A program made the translations under genes and the position numbers. Under the pieces are notes generated by a model. The model was not told the DNA's origin and did no database searches. It saw nothing but the letters and a program-made list of their open reading frames with translations. 7,555 nucleotides of DNA from a bacterium (GTDB taxonomy: Bacteria; UBA9089; UBA9088): positions 1 to 7,555 of the forward strand of contig DNCM01000063.1 in NCBI GenBank assembly GCA_003498085.1, written 5' to 3'. Shown here piece by piece: positions 1 through 6,067 of this stretch (the first letter of the stretch is position 1; each line of letters opens with the position of its first letter).

Positions 1-34
1 TCTATAAAATTTAATCATAAATAATCTATCTATG

Positions 35-208
35 TCAAATACATGGACCAACAGTAGGTACAATGGCAAGGAGAGTGATAGAGCAAACAGTTTTAAACTC
101 TTCACTTACATAAGAAAGATCTATGATATCCACATTATTATTGTTTTCTATTACTCTCGAACCAAAAATCTCTACCTTTGCCTCTTCGTTGAAATAAAAG
201 TATTTCAA
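35..208 (-). CDS. Possible small protein, TTG start, overlapping mnmA stop
   Basis: I do not recognise this 57-residue product. The minus-strand frame opens with TTG at 208-206, which shares the four bases TTGA with the mnmA stop, a geometry typical of translational coupling. It stops at TGA 35-37. The N-terminal part is polar and mixed (begins KYFYFNEEAKVEIFGSRVIE). The last 17 or so residues (from TVCSITLLAIV) are hydrophobic and could be one membrane segment. Codon choice (GAG, GTA, ATA, AGA) matches the neighbours. There is no ATG in frame and no clear Shine-Dalgarno beyond the coupled context. It could instead be a decayed gene or a chance frame in the mnmA 3' region; the plus-strand frame over the same bases looks less protein-like. 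Confidence 0.4.
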   Translation of the reverse strand: MKYFYFNEEAKVEIFGSRVIENNNNVDIIDLSYVSEEFKTVCSITLLAIVPTVGPCI

Positions 209-1206
209 CCAATGATTATTCCCCCTCCGAGGACAATGTCGCCATCATAGAAAACAACGGACTGACCAGGAGTGATTGCAATTTGTGGCTCATCGAACTT
301 TACTTCTATTTTGCCTTTTTCAAGAGTAACAATGGTTGCAAGGGATTCTTTACCCTGATACCTTATCTTTGCAGAGACCCGATTTGGCCAATTTGCTTTT
401 TTCTCTATAAAATTTAGTCTATTTGCAATAAGTCTTGTTTTGTAAAGTTCTTCCTTATATCCAACGATAATAGCATTTTTTTCCTTATCAATCCTAATAA
501 CATACAATGGTTTTCCCCTTGCTATTCCAATTCCATCTCTTTGTCCGATTGTATAGAAGAAAACTCCTCTATGTTTTCCCTGTATTTTTCCATTCTTTAG
601 AATAGGACCCTCCTTTGGTTTAAAATACCTTCTATAATCACCTTTAATAAAACATATATCCTGACTTTCTTTTTTCTCTACATAAGAAAGTTTAATATTT
701 TCTGAAGTCTTTTTTACCTCTTCTTTGGTAAGCTCTCCTAAAGGCATTAAAATATGATTTATCTGCTCTCTTTTTAAAACATAGAGAAAATATGACTGAT
801 CCTTTTTTTCATCGATCCCTTTCTTAAGAAAACCATTTTCACACCTTGCATAGTGCCCAGTTGCAATGAAATGACATCCAAGCCTCTTAGCCTCATCTAG
901 CAATATTGGAAACTTTATGTATCTGTTGCACATAATACAAGGGCTTGGTGTTTTTCCATTTCTATATTCGTTGAAAAAATAAGAGATTACTTTCTTTTTG
1001 AAAAGGTCTCCTACATCAACTACATAGTGAGGGATTTTAAGGATATCCGCAATATTCTTTGCAGACTCTATCCACAAACACCTTTCCTCTTCTTCAAAAA
1101 ATTTAAGCGTTACTCCAATTATATCGTAGCCTTTCTTTTTAAGGAGGAAACAGGAGATAGACGAATCAACGCCACCACTCATCCCAACAAGAACCCTTCT
1201 ATTCAT
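205..1206 (-). CDS. mnmA: tRNA-specific 2-thiouridylase MnmA
   Basis: MnmA installs the 2-thio group on U34 of tRNAs for Lys, Glu and Gln in the cytoplasm, activating the uridine with ATP and receiving persulfide sulfur. The 333-residue protein begins MNRRVLVGMSGGVDSS, the ATP-binding PP-loop (SGGVDSS, about residues 10-16). It then shows the CIMCN segment with the expected catalytic Cys93, ATGHYAR at about 115-121, the second redox Cys185 in SQDICFI, TIGQRDGIGIA at 219-229, and the C-terminal beta-barrel ending PGQSVVFYDGDIVLGGG. It is slightly shorter than the usual 350-370 residues but complete. I chose the start at 1206 because conserved sequence begins there; the open frame extends to 1335 but that part is unlike the family and overlaps thi4. 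The leader has only a weak purine-rich ribosome site (AAGAAGAAAGA). It is divergent from thi4, and a possible small gene overlaps its stop. Confidence 0.96.
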   Translation of the reverse strand: MNRRVLVGMSGGVDSSISCFLLKKKGYDIIGVTLKFFEEEERCLWIESAKNIADILKIPHYVVDVGDLFKKKVISYFFNEYRNGKTPSPCIMCNRYIKFPILLDEAKRLGCHFIATGHYARCENGFLKKGIDEKKDQSYFLYVLKREQINHILMPLGELTKEEVKKTSENIKLSYVEKKESQDICFIKGDYRRYFKPKEGPILKNGKIQGKHRGVFFYTIGQRDGIGIARGKPLYVIRIDKEKNAIIVGYKEELYKTRLIANRLNFIEKKANWPNRVSAKIRYQGKESLATIVTLEKGKIEVKFDEPQIAITPGQSVVFYDGDIVLGGGIIIG

Positions 1207-1263
1207 CTTTAGATTTTTCTTTCTTCTTATGCTATAATTATATAATAAATAGAGGTGATTTAA
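1207..1263. promoter_or_regulatory. Divergent mnmA / thi4 promoter region
   Basis: The whole gap between two divergent start codons is 57 bases. At its centre, 1233-1242 is the perfect palindrome TATAATTATA, which gives a consensus -10 box on the plus strand (1233-1238, towards thi4) and on the minus strand (1242-1237, towards mnmA). A further TATAAT lies at 1241-1246 on the plus strand. No good -35 box is visible for either direction (TTTAGA at 1208-1213 is 19 bases from the plus-strand -10). Overlapping -10 boxes would make the two promoters compete. This is inferred from sequence only. Confidence 0.5.
1251..1259 (+). promoter_or_regulatory. Shine-Dalgarno site of thi4
   Basis: AGAGGTGAT ends four bases before the ATG at 1264, with the GGTG core six bases away. 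This fixes the thi4 start. The same motif and spacing precede the 86-residue gene on the other strand, whereas the radical SAM gene, alaS, rplU and mnmA lack such a clear site. Confidence 0.75.
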
Positions 1264-2055
1264 ATGGAAAAGATATTTGCAGAGGTAGGCGAAAAAGAGG
1301 TTACAGAGGCGATTGTCTCTGAATTTTCGAAACAATTTTTAGAGTATATAGAGAGCGATTGTATTATCGTCGGAGGAGGTCCGTCTGGACTCATAGCAGG
1401 GATAGAACTTGCAAAGGATGGGTTTAAAACATTGGTAATCGAAAAGAATAACTATCTTGGTGGTGGTTTTTGGATTGGTGGCTATCTTATGAATAAGACA
1501 ACCCTAAGGGCACCAGGTCAGGAGATATTGCTTGAGCTTGGTGTTCCTTGCGAAGAAGTAAAACCAGGCCTTTTTGTCGCAGATGCACCCCATTGTATCT
1601 CAAAGCTTATAGCTAGAGCATGTGATTGTGGTGTCAAATTTCTTCAACTTACAATGTTGGACGATCTTGTATTAAAGGAGGAAAATAGAGTTTCTGGTGT
1701 TGTCGTCAATTGGACACCTGTTTCTAGCATGCCAAAAGCAATTGCCTGTGTTGATCCAATTGCACTAACTGCAAAAGTTACAATCGATGCAACAGGACAT
1801 GATGCTAGCTGTGTTAAGAAGCTTGAGGAGAGAGGTTTGATAAAGACAAAAGGGTGTGGTGCAATGTGGATTTCTGCCTCTGAAGACCTTGTCGTCGAAC
1901 ATACCAAAGAGGCATATCCTGGGCTTATTGTTATTGGAATGGCAACAGCAACAACCTATGGACTTCCAAGAATGGGACCTACATTTTCTGCAATGTTTTT
2001 TTCTGGAAAAAAGGGAGCAGAGATAGCAAAAGAAATAACTCGTAGTTACCATTAG
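1264..2055 (+). CDS. thi4: Thi4-family thiazole synthase (ADP-thiazole synthase)
   Basis: Thi4 enzymes make the thiazole half of thiamin as an ADP adduct from NAD and glycine, taking sulfur either from their own cysteine (yeast type) or from sulfide (methanogen type). The 263-residue protein has the Rossmann nucleotide-binding motif IIVGGGPSGL at 34-43 and an acidic residue (E60) closing the second strand. It also has the glycine-rich LGGGFWIGGYLMNK segment at 65-78, DATGHD at 175-180, and the family C-terminal block GLPRMGPTFSAMFFSGKKGAEI at about 233-254. The residue before VDP, Cys162 in ACVDP, aligns by eye with the sulfur-donor Cys of yeast Thi4, where methanogen enzymes have His. Length is normal for prokaryotic Thi4. 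It has a strong ribosome site and leads a probable operon with the radical SAM gene (1-base gap) and alaS. A different FAD protein is unlikely given the C-terminal block. Confidence 0.92.
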   Translation: MEKIFAEVGEKEVTEAIVSEFSKQFLEYIESDCIIVGGGPSGLIAGIELAKDGFKTLVIEKNNYLGGGFWIGGYLMNKTTLRAPGQEILLELGVPCEEVKPGLFVADAPHCISKLIARACDCGVKFLQLTMLDDLVLKEENRVSGVVVNWTPVSSMPKAIACVDPIALTAKVTIDATGHDASCVKKLEERGLIKTKGCGAMWISASEDLVVEHTKEAYPGLIVIGMATATTYGLPRMGPTFSAMFFSGKKGAEIAKEITRSYH

Positions 2056-2056
2056 T

Positions 2057-3160
2057 ATGGACACCTTAAAAAAGGTAAACCTTCTTGCCGAAGGAGCAAA
2101 GTATGATGTTTGTCTGTCCTCTTGTCTTGGAGGGAGAAAAAGAGACCCTAAAGACCCTATCTGTAAATGGATATATCCTGCTGTACTTCCAGATGGAAGG
2201 TTTATTCCCCTTCTTAAGATTTTAATGGACAATGCTTGCAAAAATAGATGTCTTTACTGTGCACAGAGGAATGGAAGGGTATTTCAGGAAGTAAGCTTTA
2301 CCCCCGATGAATTGGCCTCATTCTTCCTTAGGCTTGCCCAAGAAGGGCTTGTTCATGGTCTATTCTTAAGCTCTGCACATTCCCATGATCCAAACTTTGT
2401 AATGGAGAAGATGGTAAAGGCGGTTAGTATAGTAAGAAAAAGCTTTCAAGGCTATGTCCATTTAAAGATTCTGCCAGGTGTAAGTTTAGATTATGTTGAA
2501 AAGGCAGTTGAATTAGCAGATAGGGTTTCTCTAAACCTTGAGGCACCAAATAGGGAAAGGCTTAAAAAGATTGCACCAGAAAAGGCATTTATAAAAGAGC
2601 TCATTGAACCAATGAGGAAAGCGGGAGCTTTGATTTCGCAAAGGAAAGGGAGGGCAAAAAGCCAGATAACACAGTTTGTCGTTGGGGCATCCGATGAGAG
2701 CGATTATGAATTACTTAAGACAACGACCTGGCTTTACAAAGAGGTTGGTCTATATCGTGCCTACTTCTCCTCTTTTCATCCTATACCCCAAACACCGATG
2801 GAGAACCACAAACCAACACCTTTAATTCGTGAACACAGGCTCTATCAGGCAGAATTTCTCTTGAGGAACTATGGTTTTTCCCTTTCCGATATAGTCTTTG
2901 ATGAGGATGGAAATCTTTCGGAAAGATTTGACCCAAAGATGAACTGGGCAATTTCCCATCCAGAAAGGTTTCCTGTGGAAATAAATGATGCAGATTATTA
3001 TGAACTTTTAAGAGTTCCAGGGATTGGTCCAAAGTCTGCAAAGGAAATCGTATACTCCAGAAGAAAAAGCAAATTCCATAGTAAAGAAGACCTGAGGAGG
3101 ACCCCGGTTGTTTTGAAGAGGGCATTGCCATGGATTACAATTGATGGATGTAAAATATAA
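2057..3160 (+). CDS. Radical SAM protein with C-terminal helix-hairpin-helix, putative DNA modification/repair
   Basis: The 367-residue protein matches, by recognition, the putative DNA modification/repair radical SAM family (TIGR03916), often encoded beside a uracil-DNA-glycosylase-like protein. The reaction is unknown. The 4Fe-4S ligands are Cys61, Cys65 and Cys68 in CKNRCLYCAQR (C-x3-C-x2-C). GLFLSSAHSHDP (101-112), GYVHLKILPG (132-141), LADRVSLNLEAPN (153-165), TQFVVGASDESD (205-216) and LIREHRLYQAEFLLRNYGF (256-274) are family blocks. Residues about 308-350 form a helix-hairpin-helix with LLRVPGIGPKSAKEI, a DNA-backbone-binding fold, ending VVLKRALPWIT. Two more cysteines lie near the N-terminus (19, 23). 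The ATG starts one base after the thi4 stop without a clear ribosome site, so coupling to thi4 is likely. No glycosylase partner is present here. Confidence 0.88.
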   Translation: MDTLKKVNLLAEGAKYDVCLSSCLGGRKRDPKDPICKWIYPAVLPDGRFIPLLKILMDNACKNRCLYCAQRNGRVFQEVSFTPDELASFFLRLAQEGLVHGLFLSSAHSHDPNFVMEKMVKAVSIVRKSFQGYVHLKILPGVSLDYVEKAVELADRVSLNLEAPNRERLKKIAPEKAFIKELIEPMRKAGALISQRKGRAKSQITQFVVGASDESDYELLKTTTWLYKEVGLYRAYFSSFHPIPQTPMENHKPTPLIREHRLYQAEFLLRNYGFSLSDIVFDEDGNLSERFDPKMNWAISHPERFPVEINDADYYELLRVPGIGPKSAKEIVYSRRKSKFHSKEDLRRTPVVLKRALPWITIDGCKI

Positions 3161-3171
3161 GTAGTTGTATA

Positions 3172-5613
3172 ATGGAACACAATGAGATAAGAAGGGCGTT
3201 TTTGGAGTTCTTTGAAGAAAGAGGACATAGGGTTTGTGAAACTACAAGCCTTATTCCATCTGATCCGTCTGTTTTATTTACTGTTGCTGGGATGGTTCCA
3301 TTTAAGGACTATTTCCTTGGGAATAAGCCGTTAGAATTTTCCCGTGCTTGCTCCTGCCAGAGATGCATAAGGATGGTTGATCTTGAGAAGGTCGGAAAGA
3401 CTGCAAGACACCTCACATTTTTTGAGATGCTTGGAAATTTTTCATTTGGTGATTACTTTAAGGAAGAGGCGATTGAATGGGCATGGGAGTTTCTGACAAA
3501 AGAGGTTTCTATTGATAAAGAAAGACTTTATATCTCGATCTTTAAGGAGGATAACATTGCAGAGGAAATCTGGAAAAAGTTTGTTAAACCAAGTAGGATT
3601 GTAAAGCTTGGTGAAGAGGATAATTTTTGGAAGATGGGAGAGACTGGTCCTTGCGGTCCCTGCTCTGAGATAATCATGGACCTTGGAGAGGAAATGGGAT
3701 GTGGGAGACCAGATTGTTCTCCTGGTTGTGACTGTGATAGATTTTTGGAACTTTGGAACCTTGTATTCACAGAGTTTGATAGGCAAAAAGATGGAAGTCT
3801 AAAGCCCCTTCCTAAGAAAAACATAGATACAGGGATGGGATTGGAGAGACTTTCTTCCGTCATTCAAGGGAAAAAAACAAGTTTTGAATCTGATTTGATA
3901 AAACCCATCATTGATTATATATCTCCCAAATCCCAAATCCCGAACCCAGAATCCAGAATTATCGCAGACCACATAAGGGCAATAACCCATCTTATCTATG
4001 ATGGGATAATCCCATCGAATGAGGAAAGGGGATATGTCCTAAGGAGTTTGATAAGGAGGGCAATAAGAAAAATCAAAAGTGAGAAATTGTTTTTGTGGCA
4101 GATCGTCTATCCAGTAACAAAAATATTTCCTTATCTTGAGAAAGAAAGGGAACATATAGCTAATATTATAAAAATTGAAGAGGAAAGGTTTGATGAGACA
4201 ATAGAAAGGGGACTTTTAATCCTTGAGGAAAAAATAAAGAGATCAGGGAATGTATTCTCTGGAAAAGAACTTTTTGAGCTTTATGATACCTATGGATTTC
4301 CAGTGGACTATGCAATTGAGGTAATAAAGGAATATGGCAGATCTGTTGATATGGACGAATATCACAGAATGATGGAGGAGCAAAAGGAAAGATCAAGGAA
4401 AAAGGCGGTATTTTTCCAAAAAGATGGGTACGACATAAAAACCGAGTTTGTAGGCTATAAAACCCTCGAAGTAGAAGCAAAAGTTCTTAAGCAGGATGGC
4501 CTTCTGGTCATCTTGGACAGGACACCATTCTATCCAGAATCTGGTGGTCAAGTTGGAGATTCTGGGCTTCTTATAAAAGATGGGCTAAAGATCTATGTTG
4601 AGGATACAGAAAGAGTAGGGGAGGCAATTGTCCACAAAATAAAAGAGGGTGAATTCAATAAAAATGATGTTGTTCAGGCAATCGTTGATTGCGAAAGGAG
4701 AAAGGGGATAAAAAGGGCACATAGTGCAACCCATCTTTTGCACGCAAGTCTTAGGGAATTACTAGGAATCAATGTGAAACAGCAGGGATCTTTGGTCGAA
4801 AACGATAGACTAAGGTTTGATTTCAACTATCCAAACAAACTCTCAGACTTTCAAATTCAAGAGATAGAAAAAAAGGTATACCAATGGATAATAGATGATA
4901 TTGAGGTTAGTATATTGAAGGATATCTCAATAAAAGATGCAAAAGAGATGGGTGCTTTGGCGTTCTTTGAGGAAGAGTACGGGGAAATAGTAAGGGTTGT
5001 TAAGATTGGTGATATAAGTAAGGAGCTTTGCGGTGGATGTCATGTTGGAAGGATAGGGGAAATAGGGCTTTTTAAGATTACTAGAGAGACAGGTGTTTCG
5101 GCAGGTATAAGGAGGATTGAAGGATATACAGGAAATTTGGCATATCAGCATATAATAAAGGATAGGGAGGATTTAATAGAGAAAATAAATATATTAACAA
5201 AAACTAGCAAAGAACAAGAAGACGAAATAATAAGACTTAAACATGAGGTTTTAAAAGGAAAGATCAAAGGCACTACTCCTCAAAGGATAGGGAATGTAAA
5301 CTTTGTGTTTGAGGTGTTTGATGATTTATCAAAGAATGAGCTTTCTTTTTGTGCAGATATATTGGCAAGCTCAATAAATTCTTGCGTCATCCTTCTTGCA
5401 AAGAGGGACAAAAATAGCGTCCTTTGGATTTGCAAGGTAACAACGGATCTAATAGAGAAAATAAGGGCAGATTCTGTTATAAGAGAGGTTTGTAAGATAA
5501 CAGGCGGTGGTGGAGGTGGGGGACAAGGCTTTGCAACAGGTGGAGGAAAATATCCAGATAGAATAGACGATGCAAAAGAAACGATAACCAGAGTTTTAAA
5601 ATCGTTATTTTAG
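3172..5613 (+). CDS. alaS: Alanine--tRNA ligase
   Basis: This cytoplasmic class II synthetase charges tRNA-Ala. The 813-residue protein (E. coli about 876) starts with the typical EIRRAFLEFFEERGH block. The catalytic domain contains TARHLTFFEMLGNFSFGDYFK (77-97), ETGPCGPCSEI (157-167), the Cys-rich CGRPDCSPGCDCDRF common in many bacterial AlaRS, and the DTGMGLERL motif 3 region (219-227). The editing domain has HSATH (H517, H521) and CGGCH (C620, H624), the zinc-binding HxxxH and CxxxH pairs; CGGTH is more usual. The C-terminal domain is shortened and includes eight consecutive glycines (778-785). Residues 251-262 are encoded by a degenerate 7-base tandem repeat in a loop that varies in this family. 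It lies 11 bases after the radical SAM gene with no evident ribosome site, so it probably depends on upstream transcription. Confidence 0.97.
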   Translation: MEHNEIRRAFLEFFEERGHRVCETTSLIPSDPSVLFTVAGMVPFKDYFLGNKPLEFSRACSCQRCIRMVDLEKVGKTARHLTFFEMLGNFSFGDYFKEEAIEWAWEFLTKEVSIDKERLYISIFKEDNIAEEIWKKFVKPSRIVKLGEEDNFWKMGETGPCGPCSEIIMDLGEEMGCGRPDCSPGCDCDRFLELWNLVFTEFDRQKDGSLKPLPKKNIDTGMGLERLSSVIQGKKTSFESDLIKPIIDYISPKSQIPNPESRIIADHIRAITHLIYDGIIPSNEERGYVLRSLIRRAIRKIKSEKLFLWQIVYPVTKIFPYLEKEREHIANIIKIEEERFDETIERGLLILEEKIKRSGNVFSGKELFELYDTYGFPVDYAIEVIKEYGRSVDMDEYHRMMEEQKERSRKKAVFFQKDGYDIKTEFVGYKTLEVEAKVLKQDGLLVILDRTPFYPESGGQVGDSGLLIKDGLKIYVEDTERVGEAIVHKIKEGEFNKNDVVQAIVDCERRKGIKRAHSATHLLHASLRELLGINVKQQGSLVENDRLRFDFNYPNKLSDFQIQEIEKKVYQWIIDDIEVSILKDISIKDAKEMGALAFFEEEYGEIVRVVKIGDISKELCGGCHVGRIGEIGLFKITRETGVSAGIRRIEGYTGNLAYQHIIKDREDLIEKINILTKTSKEQEDEIIRLKHEVLKGKIKGTTPQRIGNVNFVFEVFDDLSKNELSFCADILASSINSCVILLAKRDKNSVLWICKVTTDLIEKIRADSVIREVCKITGGGGGGGQGFATGGGKYPDRIDDAKETITRVLKSLF
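3924..3958 (+). repeat. Degenerate heptanucleotide tandem repeat inside alaS
   Basis: Five successive 7-base units can be read: TCCCAAA, TCCCAAA, TCCCGAA, CCCAGAA and TCCAGAA. The 35 bases are in frame and encode the stretch SPKSQIPNPESR between the catalytic core blocks IIDYI and IIADHIRA. Family members usually carry an unrelated variable loop here. The C-rich composition contrasts with the surrounding AT-rich gene. Confidence 0.8.
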
Positions 5614-5622
5614 CAATTTTTT
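5597..5622 (+). terminator. Weak candidate terminator of the thi4-alaS run
   Basis: The six-base arms TAAAAT (5597-5602) and ATTTTA (5607-5612) flank a CGTT loop, and a run of six T follows at 5617-5622. The stem is all A/T, overlaps the alaS stop codon, and is four bases from the T run, so it is a poor intrinsic terminator. It is the only candidate in the 31 bases between alaS and the convergent tRNA. Confidence 0.25.
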
Positions 5623-5644
5623 CAGCCTTATAACAATTAAACAA

Positions 5645-5717
5645 TGGGCCCTGCAGGACTCGAACCTGCGACCCCCTGATTATGAGTCAGATGCTCTGCC
5701 AACTGAGCTAAGGGCCC
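5645..5717 (-). tRNA. tRNA with anticodon CAU, probably tRNA-Ile2 (lysidine type)
   Basis: A full 73-base cloverleaf folds on the minus strand. Acceptor GGGCCCT pairs with AGGGCCC, the D-stem is GCTC/GAGC, anticodon stem TCTGA/TCAGG carries loop CTCATAA, the variable loop is GGGTC, and T-stem GCAGG/CCTGC carries loop TTCGAGT; the discriminator is A. CCA is not encoded. CAU may mean elongator Met, initiator Met or Ile2. The initiator is excluded because G1-C72 is paired. C4-G69 and C5-G68 are the acceptor pairs known to favour the lysidine synthetase TilS in E. coli, and the overall sequence resembles Ile2 tRNAs, so Ile2 (reading AUA after lysidine modification) is favoured over elongator Met. 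AUA codons are common in this window. Its first 38 bases are also the end of the rplU reading frame. Confidence 0.95.
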
Positions 5718-6021
5718 CTTCTTCTATTTTTGTAATAAGAATAGATGTATATTTCTGTCGATGGCCCTGTTTTTTCTCAAACCCCTTTCCTTCTATATGC
5801 TTTTTAATGACAATCTTTGGACCCTTTTTTTGTTCTAAAACCTTTGCTTTTATTCTCCAATTATCAAGGTTATCTACAATCAAATTATCATCATCCCTTA
5901 TCATTAAAACATTGGAAAATTCTAACTCTTCTTCTTTTGGTTTATCTAAAAGATCAATGTCGATTATATCCCCTTCTCTTACCACATACTGTTTCTTCCC
6001 TATCTCAAAAATTGCATACAT
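5680..6021 (-). CDS. rplU: 50S ribosomal protein L21, reading frame running into a tRNA gene
   Basis: L21 binds 23S rRNA in the large ribosomal subunit. The protein starts MYAIFEIGKKQYVVREGDII and ends its recognisable part with KKQGHRQKYTSILITKIEE at residue 101, the normal length of about 103. The frame then continues for twelve residues, GALSSVGRASDS, because no stop occurs before the same-strand tRNA at 5717. The TAA used (5680-5682) is tRNA bases 36-38. One fewer A in the A5 run at 5727-5731 would give a stop right after ITK, so an indel is an alternative. The usual partners rpmA and obgE do not follow. Upstream, 28 bases separate it from the pilus ATPase gene and contain two TATAAT boxes but no Shine-Dalgarno site. 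Confidence 0.93.
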   Translation of the reverse strand: MYAIFEIGKKQYVVREGDIIDIDLLDKPKEEELEFSNVLMIRDDDNLIVDNLDNWRIKAKVLEQKKGPKIVIKKHIEGKGFEKKQGHRQKYTSILITKIEEGALSSVGRASDS

Positions 6022-6028
6022 TTTCTAT

Positions 6029-6067
6029 ATTATACCATATTATACAAAGTTATGCTAGTCCTTTCAT
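6029..6067 (-). promoter_or_regulatory. Candidate rplU promoter(s)
   Basis: Two TATAAT boxes lie on the minus strand at 6044-6039 and 6034-6029. The first has ATGAAA 17 bases upstream (6067-6062, inside the end of the ATPase gene) as a modest -35 box and would start RNA about ten bases before the rplU ATG. The second would start RNA almost at the ATG, giving a leaderless message. The short leader and missing ribosome site fit either case. Confidence 0.45.

Noticed and set aside
1..18. ATG on the minus strand at 18-16 (reads MIKFYR) as the start of another gene
   Set aside because: Only six codons are visible and there is no ribosome site. It could be a gene start running off the window but cannot be supported.
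32..250. 72-residue plus-strand reading frame at the left edge
   Set aside because: It runs antisense to the mnmA 3' end and the 57-residue minus-strand frame, has no ribosome site and no family resemblance.
1207..1335. N-terminal extension of mnmA to an ATG at 1335
   Set aside because: The 43 extra residues are unlike the family, overlap the thi4 start on the other strand, and conserved MnmA sequence begins at the ATG at 1206.
1765..2241. 158-residue minus-strand frame across thi4 and the radical SAM gene
   Set aside because: It is a shadow of two well-recognised genes on the plus strand, with low-complexity, non-protein-like composition.
3168..3173. TATAAT just before the alaS coding region as an alaS promoter
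   Set aside because: It overlaps the alaS start codon, so RNA would begin inside the gene; it is chance AT-rich sequence.
3442..3863. Overlapping minus-strand frames within alaS
   Set aside because: alaS is unambiguous across this interval and these frames show no motif or ribosome site.
5614..5644. Strong shared bidirectional terminator between alaS and the tRNA
   Set aside because: No G/C-rich hairpin exists in the 31-base gap. Only the weak A/T stem at the alaS stop is present, and it has no T run on the minus-strand side.
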